Of a DNA stretch of 64,000 nt, positions 22,977-53,997 are shown piece after piece. How positions within the stretch are numbered: the stretch's first letter is position 1; each line of letters begins with the position of its first letter. The notes beneath the pieces are model-generated. The model was given only the letters and a program-made list of their open reading frames with translations. It did not search any database and had not been told where the DNA came from. Source of the stretch: Capitulum mitella (lineage: Eukaryota; Arthropoda; Thecostraca; Pollicipedomorpha; Pollicipedidae); the NCBI GenBank assembly GCA_030062745.1, contig CP099842.1, positions 31,782,901-31,846,900 on the forward strand, in the 5' to 3' direction. A program made the translations under genes and the position numbers.

Positions 22977-23627
22977 TCACACCGCGTCCGCCTCCTCGAA
23001 GCCGGCGCCGCGCGGCCCGGCGGCCGTTGCGGCCGGCGGCGGCCGCTGCACCGTCACCACCACCTCCGTGACGCGGGCGCCGCGGGCCGCGCCGCACCCG
23101 CGCTCCTCGTGCCGCCGCAGGCCGGCCCGGCCGAAGAAGCCGCGGCCGCAGCCGGCGCAGATGTGCGGCCGCACGCCGGCGTGCCGGTTCATGTGGTCGC
23201 TGAGCTGGTCGGCGCCGGCCAGCCGGCGGCCGCACGCGCCGCACCGGAACTGGGCCGAGTGGCTGCGCCGGTGGCCGACCAGGGCGTTCCGGCTGGCGTA
23301 GGCGCGGCCGCAGAGCGTACAGGCGAACGGCCGCTCGCCCGTGTGCCGGCGCCGATGCGCTACGAGCACGGCACGCGCGGCGAAGCGGCGCTGGCACAGG
23401 TCGCAGCCGTACGGCCGCTCGCCGCTGTGCCGGTAGCGCCGGTGCATGAAGAGCGTGGACGAGGTGGCGAAGGCGGCCGGGCAGTGTGGACAGCGGTGCG
23501 GCCGACTGCCCGTGTGCCGGTTCATGTGGTCCCGGAGCGTGGCAGCCGAGCGGAAGAGCTCGCGGCAGACGGGGCAGGGCAGTCCCTTCGGACCAGCGGT
23601 CTCTGAAAGCAGTGCTCCCATCTCAAC
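22977..23627 (-). CDS. C2H2 zinc-finger protein, six fingers (3' terminal exon)
   Basis: Open frame of 214 residues from the first ATG (23621) to TGA at 22977. Fingers by residue: CPVC..H-x4-H (16-36), CPHC..H-x4-H (44-65), CDLC (73-93), CTLC (101-121), CGAC (127-147), and CAGC ending H-x4-C (155-176, a C2HC variant). TGERPF/SGERPY-type linkers join the middle fingers, so sequence-specific nuclear DNA binding is likely. A minus-strand acceptor (GCTCTTCCAG) ends seven bases... just before the ATG, at about 23628, so the ORF is probably the last exon of a longer gene whose earlier exons are the ZAD-like and 5' exons upstream. No finger is broken. Target gene unknown. Confidence 0.88.
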   Translation of the reverse strand, partial: VEMGALLSETAGPKGLPCPVCRELFRSAATLRDHMNRHTGSRPHRCPHCPAAFATSSTLFMHRRYRHSGERPYGCDLCQRRFAARAVLVAHRRRHTGERPFACTLCGRAYASRNALVGHRRSHSAQFRCGACGRRLAGADQLSDHMNRHAGVRPHICAGCGRGFFGRAGLRRHEERGCGAARGARVTEVVVTVQRPPPAATAAGPRGAGFEEADAV

Positions 23628-23629
23628 TG

Positions 23630-25570
23630 GAAGAGCAGCAATTTTTTTCGTAGCGTTTTCAATTTTACGCTATTCAAGCAACCATCTCGACATCAAAGCA
23701 TTCGTATCGCCTGAAATCTGTCTGATCATTCGGACTCAAGCCCACTCTATGCCAGAGCCTTAAACTCAAGGTGGTTGTTGTAACGTCCGGATTCTCGTGA
23801 AAACGGAAGGCACTGGGGGAGGGAGGTGAAAACAGGAGGGATGACCGGAGAGACGATCACACGACTACCAGGTTCACGACGGGGGAAAACGCCCTTTTAT
23901 AAGAACATTAACACCGGAGGTGTCTTGCCCAAAAAGAACGGGGACAGCGTAATCCGACGTGATGTGTTTTGAATGAATGTTCTGGTCTGGTATTTTAACG
24001 TAATTGGATTACGTGGGCATGGAATGGCACTGCTGCCTACGTAATAATGGTAGGCGCATAAAAAAGGACGACGTTACGCACGTACCTTGGGACAAAGTGA
24101 CCAACAGACACCCGCAGACTGTCAAAAAGTGGAAATAAAGAGCCTCGTCGCTACGAGACAGATTTTGGCGTGACAGACATCCATCACCACCACACGACGC
24201 CGGCTGTATGGGCCTGGACGCCATCCAATCCCAGGCGCAACAGCCACCCACCCGAGCCGTTGGCGCCCGGCCGGCGTGGCCGCCTCCTCTCCAGGCCCTG
24301 ACCGCTCGCCGAGGAGACGTCCTGAAACAACGCACCGGCCAGTCTGAGCGCACGGCCGCGACAGCCGCGCGCGGCCGGTCCACGCGCCCAGACACAAGGC
24401 ACAACAGCAGCTTGCGGCCCTCCGAATCCACGCACACCGGTTCAACAATGAGGCCGGAACGCCCCCCCCCGAAACTCCAGACTCGCCTCTCACCGGGCGC
24501 CCTTACCAATCTGAGTATTCGCAGCGAGAAAGACACTTCGCGTCTGGTTGTCCAACTTTGCCGGCCATCAAATGTGCCCGAGCGGACTTATCTTATTTAG
24601 TGCGGCGTACCATATCGGACAGCGACAGAAAGAAGACAGCGCAAACCATGACGGAATGACGTTATGTGAATGCAGAATAGCAACATTCTGATGTCGAAAC
24701 TAGGTTAACTTCAATAATGGGTTTAATAATGACTTCAATAACTTCCCCCCATTTATTAACCACATAAGCACTTCCAATATGCGCTACAGTGGTAACAGAC
24801 AAAACGAAACCCTTCGTAAACCGACAAGAAATGCTGGCAGCTGAATAATGGCACTGGCATACATTCTAAAAAAATAACCAAAACTTCAGACCGCTACAGT
24901 TCGGTAATGAGGTCCAGGTTAGTACCAGATGACCCATGACCTGAAGCACCGGTGAGGTACACATGCGAGAAGAAATTATATTCCCTTACGGGGGAGGACG
25001 ATCGGGTGTGTGCGATGGCACGTCCGTAGGTCGACTCATTCGGCCTGGTCGCCTCCTTGCCATCAAGTCTCGCCAACATAGTCTTTCGAATATGATAGGA
25101 AGCATCCTAAAATTTCGGATACACACCCTTAACATTCGGTCGTCTAAGCGGATTTTTCGAAGTACACTGGAGAATGAAATGGTGCTGAACATGCGAAGGC
25201 AGACTGCCTTGAGTGAATGGTACCAGAGATCCGATGAAAATGTACTATTATGGATTACATTCACATTTGTTTAAAAGTGATCCACAGAAAAGCTACACAC
25301 AAGAAACCACTGAGACAAAACAAGGACACAATGCCACAGGGAGTGGAGACTAGGAAAAAACCTTAGCAAATGGAGACGTATTATCGAAACAAAGTGGCAA
25401 ACTATTCCTGAATCAGAATACCACAGGCAGACTACCATCTACACACAATGATCGCACAATGCCCTGGTTTCCGCGGCCGGCGCCCCTGCACCGTCCCTGG
25501 GTGGTGTCACGTCCGACCTCGTCTCAGCCAACTTCAGAGCGCGGCCCGCCCGCGCCACCTCCGGCCGGCA
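23630..25570. other. Probable introns of the zinc-finger gene; GC-rich island at 24210-24480
   Basis: The stretch lies between the ZAD-like exon and the finger exon. Most is AT-rich and featureless. A GC-rich island at about 24210-24480 is open on the minus strand in several frames and preceded by an acceptor-like AATACTCAG (minus strand, about 24507), so a further exon may be present, but I could not match phase to the ZAD exon. No repeats stand out. Confidence 0.4.
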
Positions 25571-25575
25571 CGCAC

Positions 25576-25821
25576 CTGGCGCACGGAGCCGGCCCGGTCG
25601 CAGCGGGCCAGCAGGGCGACGCAGACGGCGCAGCTGCCGTCGGCAGCGCCCACCCGCAGGTCGCGGCCGGCCGCCTCCACCAGCAGCTCGACCAGCCGGG
25701 CGCCGCCGGGCCGGCTGCGCGCCGCCACCAGCGGCGTCAGGCCCGACTCGGTCCAGTCTCCGCACACGAAACAGCGCTCCGGCCCCTGGCCCCAGCTGGG
25801 CCGGCGACTGCTGCCGGCCGT
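25576..25821 (-). CDS. ZAD-like (zinc-finger associated domain) exon
   Basis: Minus-strand exon bounded by acceptor CTTCTCCAG (before 25821) and donor GTGCGT (after 25576), 246 nt, phase 0 at both ends. It encodes CFVC, 43 residues including LVELLVEAAGRDLRV, then CAVC-VALLARCDRAGSVRQ. The C-x2-C / ~43 / C-x2-C spacing with a hydrophobic helix after the second pair is the ZAD pattern, a dimerising treble clef found at the N-terminus of arthropod C2H2 proteins. Position upstream of the finger exon on the same strand fits one gene. Divergence from textbook ZADs and lack of a database check keep confidence moderate. An alternative acceptor 17 nt upstream (after ATGACAG, phase 1) would extend the exon and join directly to the 26539 exon. 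Confidence 0.6.
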
Positions 25822-26020
25822 CTGGAGAAGATCAGGACCTGTCATTTACAGCGGTCTATTAAGGCCTATCACATCTGATAAAACAGAGCAATGTGACTGC
25901 ACTGTGTGCTTGTGGACTGGAAATGTATACCAGTGTAAGGTGGTGATAAAGATCAGAGATGCAATACACATGAATGAACTCAAGGCTATTAGGCATACAT
26001 ACAAAAGTCATGCCTTTAAT

Positions 26021-26124
26021 CTAACATCCACCACAAACCTCATTATGTACAAAGTTCCTTCCAGGCACTCCAACAATGGTTGCTCCTTGCACCATCCCTC
26101 CTTCCTGGATCCTTTCTTCAGGTT
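26021..26124 (-). CDS. Small exon of the zinc-finger gene, or alternative terminal exon
   Basis: Acceptor TTTTCACAG precedes 26124. Joined in phase 1 to the 26539-26713 exon it reads EPEERIQEGGMVQGATIVGV... and reaches a TAG at 26021-26023. A donor-like GAG|GTTTGT near 26036 would instead leave phase 0, exactly the phase of the ZAD-like exon. So this could be an ordinary internal exon or a premature 3' exon giving a short protein. Function of the encoded segment is unknown. Confidence 0.5.
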
Positions 26125-26538
26125 CTGTGAAAAGTAAATAAGTTAGAACCAACATAAAAATGGCAATGTGTCAATGAAAGACAACACTATAGTTTCTCAT
26201 TTGTCATTTGTTGTGATCATGTTTATATTGTTGTGAGGCCACCCAGACAGGGCTGCAGGTCAAAACTGACCTGGCTGATCCTGAAACATGACCTTGGTTG
26301 GGTGCCATTGGCTGGGCTGGGGGGGGGGGGGGAAGTGCTTGGCTGATCAGCAGTGGTGCAGGTTGCAAGAATGTAGATATTAACTTTGAGAAGTGATTAA
26401 GCTTGTTAGCCTGGGACTTGGAACAGATTGAATGGCAAAAGAAATGAGCCTATGATCTTAGGATACTGCAAAATGAATCCAACCCAAGCAGTCATACAAA
26501 ACAATAACATCTTCAAACTGAATCTACAAAATACAAAC

Positions 26539-26713
26539 CTGATTCATTGCAGCAGTCATCTGGGTACTTTGCCTGGACATAATGCATGCTGCCATCAAAG
26601 CCAGTGATTTGCAGTAGGCGGATCACACCATCTTGACCTGCAATACTATCTGGCACATCCAGAATTGTCTGGCCATCCTTGCCAACTTTTTCATAAAACT
26701 TTGTTGGCCTTCC
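26539..26713 (-). CDS. 5' coding exon of probable ZAD/C2H2 gene
   Basis: 175-nt minus-strand exon with acceptor CCATAG before 26713 and donor GTTTGT after 26539, open throughout and starting in phase 0: GRPTKFYEKVGKDGQTILDV..., then DGVIRLLQITGFDG and YVQAKYPDDCCNES. Codon use and lack of stops on a background of AT-rich DNA support coding. I do not recognise the domain. Both candidate downstream exons join in the correct phase. Confidence 0.6.
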
Positions 26714-27315
26714 CTATGGAACAAAAACACACATTTCCTGTTGCTAGATATCCTGAACTAAAACAATCAGAAAATGTCCAAAATTTACAACTATTAACAA
26801 AAGCATAGAAACATTTTTGATTAGTAGCAATGTGCCCTGTTCATTCTTCAGTTTTTATACAGGCCTGATGTCACAGCACTGTATGCACACCATGAAACAG
26901 GTAGCTTACAGCATTTGTGCTTAAGTAATCTTGACACCATTGTCAAAGTCCAAGGTGGACTTATAATCAGTGTGGGTACAAAACATTGCACAACACAAGT
27001 TTGTTTCTGTTTGTCATTGGTTGCAGTCAAAACCATGATTTTAACCACAAACTGCAAACCTTCAAAGAATAACAGCATCTATCAAGATATTCTTGAGCTT
27101 TGTCTCCCTTTCTCCTAAAAGCCAGAGATATTCAAAACCGTCGATTTTTACATAACATGCTTGCGGAACCATTCGTTATGACAACCGAATTCCGAGCTTG
27201 AAGTCAGTTTGCAACCGGAATGCATCAGAGTCCTCAATTAACAAGCTAATCCATTCCCAGAATACATTTTATACAGGATACTAAATGCGGTGTTTAGGTT
27301 AACGCCACACATTAC

Positions 27316-27318
27316 CAT
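27316..27318 (-). CDS. Possible start exon carrying only the ATG
   Basis: On the minus strand an ATG at 27318-27316 is followed immediately by GTAATG, a reasonable donor. The phase-0 junction would place M directly before the GRPTKF exon. Upstream sequence (to about 27600) is of promoter-like mixed composition. Proposed only because frame and signals agree. Confidence 0.3.
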
Positions 27319-27319
27319 G

Positions 27320-29600
27320 TCTTTCGTCGTAGCGGTACGCCTGTCGCCCAAGATAGCTCGATTCTAATTCACGACAGCTGAAGAAAGTTAATTTTCTCGC
27401 TGATGACCGGAAATTATACGAGGTTTGGGTAGATATATTACGGGCCTTGTAGTACACAAACATGGCGCAGGTCATCCATAGCGCATGGAAGCGACGTAAA
27501 AATGTTAAGATTACACATTACCCGTACAGTAGGCCAGGCGTCAACTCACCCTAATAGCTCACTAGCGATAGCGATGCCACGGACGGTGGCCTTTAAACTA
27601 AAGAAGTCATAGACTCGCTTTCTGCACTAACATCTGGGTGATTCCATCTCCTTTTATTGCCACCCGTTATTAACGCCCCCGGGGTGGGGGGATTCATTGG
27701 GCGTAATTGCAGAGCAAATTCCTCGACGCCAGCGGTCCACCAGTCGACAGGCAGAGCGAGAGAGCCCTGCAACGACCATCGATTTCATGGAATTTTCCCA
27801 GCCGAGAGCGGGCAGGCAGATGCCCCCCCCATCGGGCCGAGGACCACTGATCCAGGACAGGCCGATGCCCTCTCAGTGGGCCGATGACTTCCGATCCTGC
27901 GTCGCCGCAAATGACGACGCGCGGAACCCTCGTCCTGGCTTCTGACGTCAGAACGGCGTGTTGCAGTATTAACGAGCCTAACCAAAGTTTTGAAAACTTA
28001 AGGTCGTTATCAGAAAAGGTGGGTATCGGATAATGAACGGACCTAAACCAGTAACCTAACCTAACATAACCCCACCTCTTTGTTTACCCCAGCCAAGTCC
28101 GTGATCGCACCCCTTATCGGCCTGAGGCCTCTTTTAACTCGCGCCTTCGGCGAGGGATTGCACCTTTGGTTCAAACGCAGAACCAACCTTTTCCGATACG
28201 AATCTTGTCCTGTAAGGATTTTTCCCGAAACAAACCTTATCCTTGGGAACCTTTGGCTACGAACCTATACCCACAGGAACTCTTTACTTACAAACCCTGG
28301 TCCCGTTACCCTTCCTGGGTTGCTGGAGAAAATGCACGGTGGTAGAGGCGCAGCCAGGATTTGTTAAAGGAAGCGTGAAGGTCAGTGTAATCTGAAATCA
28401 TATGAAAACCCGCCTTCCGGAAAGACAATGTGCGATGGTTTCCACGAAAAAGTGAGCCTAAGGAGATCGACCCTTAGGCCCACATCGGCCCTTAGGCTCA
28501 CCGGCCCGGGCTCTTTGCTCTTTGGCTCGGCCTGTGGATGGTTGCCCTACTCACTTCTTTACACGTTAATGGTGCGAGCTCGACGTACTAGCGAGCGGAT
28601 CATTTTCATATTTTTACCAGTCGCCGCTGGAGGCGCTACCTTCGCTGTTGACCGACGATTAGGGTGAATTGACGTCTGCCCGACACATTGGGACATAATC
28701 GACGGTCCATCTTGCTGGCGAGTTTGGTGGTAACGGGGGGCGCGCGTTAGTACGGGCACGGGAACCGGTGTGGCGAGGTCGGGGCGCTTCGTCCGGCGCC
28801 GTTAGGACTGCGAGAAGAAGTGAAGACTTTAAAAGGTAATGATATTCATGACTGTCATGCGTCAGCCGTTCAGGTCTGTGGCAAAGGGATAAACACGTTT
28901 TTTATGAATGTAATCCAAGAGGTTTGATATAGCGATGCCATGAATGTGACCACTGAGGGAGGGGCTGAAGGGTATTTCTCCTCCAGTTGTGGGAAAGTGG
29001 GATTTTGTCTGCCTAATTTCAGACAGGAAGTGGACTTTTTTTGCATTTTCCCGATGAAAAATTAAATTTTGGGTTAGTATGTTTCCCATCTGCTGATTTG
29101 TCCCTCCCCTCCCAACTTTAGGTACATGGCTGACACCCATGGGCAATGCCATGGATTGTAGCTCATATTAAGTAGAGTTTGTTTCATTGACTGTGACCCC
29201 TGCACCCAGTTGCATGATGACAGGTAACAGCTGGTTCTTTGATGGAAGTTTGACATGCTGTCAAGGATGCAACATGACCATGTGGTGGTCAGCTTGACTC
29301 TATGCTGGCCAGTTACCAGCTGATTTGTGCTTAAGTGGCTCAAAGCTGTCTTGCTAGGATAAAAGACCAGTGTACTATAAACAGAGCTTCCAGTCATGCT
29401 GAGACACTAGTGACATTTGACAGAAGTGATTTATGGATAATGCATTCTTACATCATAATAATTATGATCCTTTCAAGTCATGAAAGGCAAGTGCTGGAAT
29501 TCTTGTGATAGCAGAATTGTTTCATCAGTTATGTTGGTCAGTATGTGTCAGATATGTCAGATATCTGTCAGTGAGGGTTACTACAATTTTTTCACTTTAC
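27320..29600. other. Divergent spacer between zinc-finger gene and PLPP
   Basis: The zinc-finger exons point left and PLPP points right, so both promoters should lie here. A GC-richer segment at 28700-28835 ends in AAAAG|GTAATG (donor at 28836), a candidate non-coding first exon for PLPP; the matching acceptor CACTTTACAG lies at about 29601. Short CCTAA motifs at 28046-28060 are too few to call a telomeric repeat. No ORF of interest. Confidence 0.4.
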
Positions 29601-29629
29601 AGGAGCAGTAACAAGAGATTTGTGAAGTC

Positions 29630-48593
<18,964 letters not shown>

Positions 48594-51498
48594 CTGGCGG
48601 TCGCCGCCCCTGCCGTCTGACGTCACCTGGTGACGTCATAGAGCGACATCGGACGTGGCCGGCGTATGCGGCGGAGGTGCGACGAGATTGGCGAGGGGCT
48701 GATGGGGGGAGGGAGACCATACTCCTTGTCCTGACAGATTGCACGCTGTTGCGGGTTTCGAGGTAGGCGCCCGTAGGGAATCATCACGCCAACAACATGG
48801 TGCTTGTGAACGGTGATCAGTTTCTGAGAGATCTTCGTTTTATGCCTGTTTCACAGCGCCGTAGTGCATGGCTGTAGGTATATAGATGGATAATGGTATA
48901 TTATTGTAAACGATTTACCGCGTGGTCGATGCTTTGAAACATCCCATAGTAATGTGAATGGTTGATAGCGTATCGGCTGCGGTTGGCAAGATTGTGTGAT
49001 TGGAACAATCAGGATTCGTTTTGTATATCAGGCCCTTTACTTTCATCGAGGTAGCTTGAAGTACCGAAGTACTGTCGATTATCGAAGAGACCCGCAGCTA
49101 TCCTACGCATTTTTTGGTGCTTCAGCTTATTTGAGAGGTTGTGTAGACATCCTTCTTTTCACCTCATAAAGAAAATTGTATATCCTTTGTTATATTTCTG
49201 GAAAAACTGGTGTGTTTTTTTGGCAAAGTTTTGCGTTTTTGCAGTTTGTAGTCTGCCTTTCTCTTGTGATAATAAAGTACGTTCATTTTTGTTTTGTTCC
49301 TGACGATGACTGAAATTCTGGGTAATGAAGAAGAGGTCTGTCGCAATTATTCTGCGCGCGTAAATATGAATCTTAGCGCACCGTACGTGCTTTTGTAGCC
49401 TTTCCGAGTAGGACAATGCACTTAGCATGCCCGTGGATGAGAAATATCTCTGGGCGCCGAATGACCCTGCAGTCGGTGCGCCCCTAAGCCCCAATAACCA
49501 ACCAAGATGAGAAATATCTACTGTTATTCTCAGTTTGGCTTGTGCTTATGTTTTTGGATGTTGCCTTGAATTGTATTCTTTAAGGTTGGCAGCTAGCCTC
49601 TCTTTCTTCGCTTGTATAGTTGTTAAATGTTTATAACGTGAGTAGGTACGTTTAGCCGTCTTATTCGGCTCTGGTTTACTTGGGAACGTTTTCTGATGGC
49701 TCACGAATCGAATTACCTTATCATGTACGCACACGTATCATAACTATCATACGCATTATGATAGTTTGGATGAATATCGATAAGGCCACCAGTACTATCG
49801 TTTACTGAATGACTGTCGGAAAGAAAGGTGTTAGTTGGGCGCGGTCGATGCTCTCAGAATCATTGAAACATACCTAGCCTGTGTGCTGTCTTGTATTCAG
49901 GAAGGGAGAAGAACTACCATATCTTCACGTGTGTTTTGGTGGTTTCCTTTGTTTGTCACTTGTTGGATCATTGGATGATGTTGGTTGGGTTTCATCGATT
50001 GTTTTTAGTAATGCAGAAAAACGCATTTTTCCGCCTGTATTTGCGCACTTTTGCGTTTGCCTGTATTTGCGCCTGTATTTGCGCAGGATTACCCTTTGCG
50101 GATCTGCGTACTCTAATGGAAGTTTGTGAAGTTGTGGGCTGTCTGTTGTTGATGTTTGTGTAAATTCCGGTTGGATGTGTCGCGAAGAATACAATACAAT
50201 TATTCACGTCTCGTTTGCGTTGCTTCCTGCGTTTCGACATTTGTGACTGACCTTTCCTTAGGAATACGACGTACGTAGTTGGAGAACAGTGTTGTGCTTA
50301 CGACTGAATGTGAAGAGAACCAAACAGTGCCAGAGCCTGGATACAAATCAAGGGCGCAGCTTTACCCCAATATAAGAAACTTGACTGACACAACTATAAG
50401 AATTATAAGAAAAGTCGCACGTTTGGGAACAATGGATTTGACACTGTAAGTCGTTCACTCCGTCCGTTTGAAAACGTTCTGCTCATGGACAAGGAAAGAG
50501 CCAATTGTGTTCTTCGGTAGGACTGCTGAGTCTCTCGAATGCGTTTATTTGTGTTAAGCTTTGCTTCAGTAGCCGTGGCTGTAAACTAAACGGTCTGAAA
50601 TCATATTCCGACACCTGTCCCGAATATTTTTTTGGAAATGAACAGTCGTGCCTGTGAACATTCCCTGTGCTTCTCGATGCACCCATCCTAAAGCTATATT
50701 TGAAAGGCTGGTATCGGATTACCGTGCTAAAAAGTCTGCCCGTAAAATAGCCAATTGCCGCTAAGAATCTTTCTCCAAGAATCGCCGTGTTAACGTCAGT
50801 GTCGTAATTATGCAAGCTCCATCATTTTCTGAATTCAGCAACCAAATTCTTTTACGGGCTGTTGCACGTTACAGTCACTCTTGACGTCAAAAACACATGA
50901 AACTCACCCTACGGCAATGTTTTTTGATGCCATGGAAATCCTCTCGACAATGCATTGGTTCTTGATTACTATAGACCTAAGCTGTTGCAGCCTTTCGAAT
51001 GAATCAGACTAGTTCTGCTATTCATGACGTCATTTCTCTCGTGAACAGCTGTCCTTATCACTCGACAATCCTAGCGCTGTCATTGAGCGAAGCGGTGCAA
51101 AAGCAAAAACCACAGCGGGGCTGCGGCTGCGAGACCTGAGGGATTTGAGGGCGGTGTGTGTCCGAGATTTGTGCGAAGCCGTAAATAGGAAAATAGACCC
51201 CGGGTGGAGCCCGCAGCTAGCACGTAAGTGTTGGCCTTGAAGCGGTTGGACAGGCACGATGCCACAAAGAAGTAGGTGAAAGCCTGTCTTGAACCATAGC
51301 CATCGGTGAGGAAGCGAACAAGCAAGACCAAAGGAGGCAAGAGACTTTGAAACTGTGCAACGTGGTCTTGTTTTAAAAATCCAGTGAAGTCTAGGCAAGT
51401 TTGGTGACTGTCCATTGCATCTTGTTTCGTTGATGCCCAGTTCTTCTGTGTGCTGCAAGTTGAAATTCAACTGAGTGTTCTGTTTTTCGGAAGCAAAA
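48594..51498. other. Intergenic spacer between PLPP and dynamin
   Basis: Begins with the PLPP 3' UTR (AATAAA at 49271). AT-rich thereafter, with no plausible gene. The segment 51030-51498 is unlike the rest and probably includes the dynamin 5' UTR; antisense ORFs there have no recognisable features. Confidence 0.5.
49271..49276 (+). terminator. Probable PLPP polyadenylation signal
   Basis: Canonical AATAAA about 680 bases downstream of the PLPP stop, followed by a T-rich stretch. First such hexamer on this strand after the stop. Confidence 0.45.
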
Positions 51499-53997
51499 AT
51501 GGCTGGCAATGCTGGAATGGAAAGCTTGATTGGAATTGTAAACCAGTTGCAAGATGCATTTTCACAAATGGGTGTATCCATGCAATTGGATTTGCCACAA
51601 ATAGCTGTGGTTGGTGGACAAAGTGCTGGAAAGTCATCAGTTCTGGAGAACTTTGTGGGACAAGATTTTCTTCCACGTGGGTCTGGCATAGTTACAAGAC
51701 GTCCACTGGTTTTACAACTGATCAATGCCCCAACTGAATATGGAGAATTTCTGCACTGCAAAGGACAACATTTCACAGATTTTGATGACATCCGGAAGGA
51801 GATTGAAGCGGAGACTGATCGAGCGACTGGACCAAACAAAGGAATCAGCCCGATTCCAATCAACCTCCGGATATACTCCCCTCATGTCCTGAACTTGACG
51901 CTGGTAGACTTACCAGGAATGACAAGGGTTCCGGTGGGTGATCAACCAAAAGATATAGAGGAACAGATCCGCAGCATGATCATGCAGTTCATCTCAAAAC
52001 CCAACTGCCTTGTGTTAGCTGTCACTCCTGCAAATCAAGATCTTGCAGTCAGTGATGCACTGAAACTAGCAAGAGAAGTAGATCCTGATGGGATGCGCAC
52101 CATTGGTGTCATAACCAAGCTGGACCTGATGGATGATGGAACGGATGCCAAGGACATTCTGGAAAACAAAACTCTTCCATTGAGGAGAGGATACGTTGGT
52201 GTGGTGAACCGGAGCCAGCGTGACATTGAGGGTCGCAAGGACATCAGGGCCGCCATGGCTGCAGAGAGAAAATTCTTCTTGAGCCATCCTGCATACAGAT
52301 CCATGGCAGATCGCATGGGAACAGCATATCTTCAACGAGTGCTGAATCAGCAGCTGTCCAATCACATCAGGGAGACTCTGCCTTCACTGAGAGACAAGCT
52401 GCAAAAGCAGCTTTTGAGCATGGAGAAAGAGGTGGAGGAGTACAAACATTTCCGACCGGATGATCCTAGCATCAAGACCAAAGCCATGCTGCAGATGATC
52501 CAGCAGCTGCAGGCTGACTTTGACCGCTCTATTGAAGGGTCTGGCAAGGGCACCGGTCGTATCAACACCAACGAACTGTCCGGCGGCGCCAAGATAAACA
52601 GGCTCTTTCACGAGAGATTCCCATTCGAAATCGTCAAGATGGAATTTGACGAGAAGGAGCTTCGCAAGGAGATTTCGTTCGCGATCCAGAATATCCACGG
52701 TATCCGCGTCGGCCTCTTCACGCCCGACATGGCTTTCGATGCCATCGTCAGGAAGCAGATCGAGCGCCTGAAGGAGCCCAGCCTGAAGTGCGTTGACCTG
52801 GTGGTGCAGGAGCTGACCAACGTGGTGCGCTCGTGCACGGAGAAGATGTCGCGCTACCCTCGGCTCCGGGATGAGGCGGAGCGGATCATCTGCACGTTCA
52901 TCAGGGAACGTGAGTCTGAGGTCAAGCGGCAGATCATCCTGCTGATCGACTGCGAGCTGGCCTACATGAACACCAACCACGAGGACTTCATCGGCTTCGC
53001 CAACGCGCAGTCGCAGACGGAGAACGCCAACAAGACCGGTCGCAAACTGGGCAACCAGGTGATCCGCAAGGGCTGGCTGTGCATCGGCAACCTGGGCATC
53101 ATGCGCGGCTCGCGCGACTACTGGTTCGTGCTGACGTCGGAGAGCCTGAGTTGGTTCAAGGACGAGGAGGAGCGCGACAAGAAGTACATGCTGCCGCTGG
53201 ACAACCTGAAGATCCGCGACGTGGAGAGCGGCTTCATGTCGCGCCGCTCGGCGTTTGCGCTCTTCTCGCCGGACGGCCGCAACGTCTTCAAGGACCACAA
53301 GCAGCTGGAGCTGAGTACCGAAACGTCCGAGGAGCTGGACTCGTGGAAGGCTTCCTTCCTGCGAGCCGGCGTCTACCCGGAGAAGGTGTCCTCCGTCAAC
53401 GGCAGTGACGACGCGGACGATCAGGGCTCCTCTCTGGACCCTCAGCTGGAGCGCCAGGTGGAGACCATCCGCAACCTGGTGGACAGCTACATGAAGATCG
53501 TGACCAAAACGACGCGCGACCTGGTGCCCAAGACCATCATGTACATCATGATCAACCAGTGCAAGACGTTCATCATGGGCGAGCTGCTGGCGCACCTGTA
53601 CGCCAGCGGCGACCAGGCCAGCATGATGGAGGAGTCGGCCGAGGAGGCCGCCAAACGCGAGGAAATGCTGCGCATGTACCACGCCTGCAAGGAGGCGCTG
53701 CGCATCATCAGCAACGCGTCGCTGGCCTGCTCGGCTGCGCCCAGCTCTGCCGCCGTTAACATGGACTGGGCCAACGCCACGAGCGGCTCGGGCGCGGGCG
53801 GCATCGGCGGCGGCGGCGGCGGCGGCGCGGCGGCGACGCGGCGCGCGCCGCCGCCCACCGCCGCCCGGCCGCCGTCGCTGACGGGCCGGCCGGCGCCGGC
53901 CATCCCGTCGCGGCCGGGCGGCCGCCAGGGCCTGCCGCCGCCGCTGCAGCCGACGCGAGCCGGCGGGCCGCCGCCGGTGCCCGGCCGGCCGCGCTAG
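51499..53997 (+). CDS. Dynamin (shibire-type large GTPase), intronless
   Basis: 832 residues from the ATG at 51499 (AAAAATGGC context); an in-frame ATG at 51475 would add eight residues. Complete classical dynamin: GTPase domain with P-loop GGQSAGKSS (39-47), switch [17 protein letters not shown] and ITKLDLMD; middle/stalk; PH domain (about 520-625, [10 protein letters not shown]...[10 protein letters not shown]); GTPase effector domain (about 650-745, [18 protein letters not shown]); and a Gly-run plus proline-rich tail ending PVPGRPR. Dynamin drives scission of clathrin-coated vesicles at the plasma membrane. Unlike its neighbours it has no introns. The first ~1 kb has ordinary AT-tolerant codons, the rest is GC-saturated. 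Could be a retrocopy or a gene that lost introns; it looks intact and functional. Confidence 0.96.
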   Translation: MAGNAGMESLIGIVNQLQDAFSQMGVSMQLDLPQIAVVGGQSAGKSSVLENFVGQDFLPRGSGIVTRRPLVLQLINAPTEYGEFLHCKGQHFTDFDDIRKEIEAETDRATGPNKGISPIPINLRIYSPHVLNLTLVDLPGMTRVPVGDQPKDIEEQIRSMIMQFISKPNCLVLAVTPANQDLAVSDALKLAREVDPDGMRTIGVITKLDLMDDGTDAKDILENKTLPLRRGYVGVVNRSQRDIEGRKDIRAAMAAERKFFLSHPAYRSMADRMGTAYLQRVLNQQLSNHIRETLPSLRDKLQKQLLSMEKEVEEYKHFRPDDPSIKTKAMLQMIQQLQADFDRSIEGSGKGTGRINTNELSGGAKINRLFHERFPFEIVKMEFDEKELRKEISFAIQNIHGIRVGLFTPDMAFDAIVRKQIERLKEPSLKCVDLVVQELTNVVRSCTEKMSRYPRLRDEAERIICTFIRERESEVKRQIILLIDCELAYMNTNHEDFIGFANAQSQTENANKTGRKLGNQVIRKGWLCIGNLGIMRGSRDYWFVLTSESLSWFKDEEERDKKYMLPLDNLKIRDVESGFMSRRSAFALFSPDGRNVFKDHKQLELSTETSEELDSWKASFLRAGVYPEKVSSVNGSDDADDQGSSLDPQLERQVETIRNLVDSYMKIVTKTTRDLVPKTIMYIMINQCKTFIMGELLAHLYASGDQASMMEESAEEAAKREEMLRMYHACKEALRIISNASLACSAAPSSAAVNMDWANATSGSGAGGIGGGGGGGAAATRRAPPPTAARPPSLTGRPAPAIPSRPGGRQGLPPPLQPTRAGGPPPVPGRPR

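Noticed and set aside
24009..24600. Overlapping ORFs on both strands
   Set aside because: GC-rich patch open in several frames; no homology signal and no phase-compatible splice partners, so kept only as a possible exon island.
51030..51863. 277-residue minus-strand ORF spanning the dynamin start
   Set aside because: Half of it is antisense to dynamin and the rest has no recognisable feature; 5' UTR of dynamin is more likely.
52384..53682. 432-residue antisense ORF opposite dynamin
   Set aside because: It is the GC-rich mirror of the dynamin PH/stalk coding region, His/Val/Leu-rich, with no family features.
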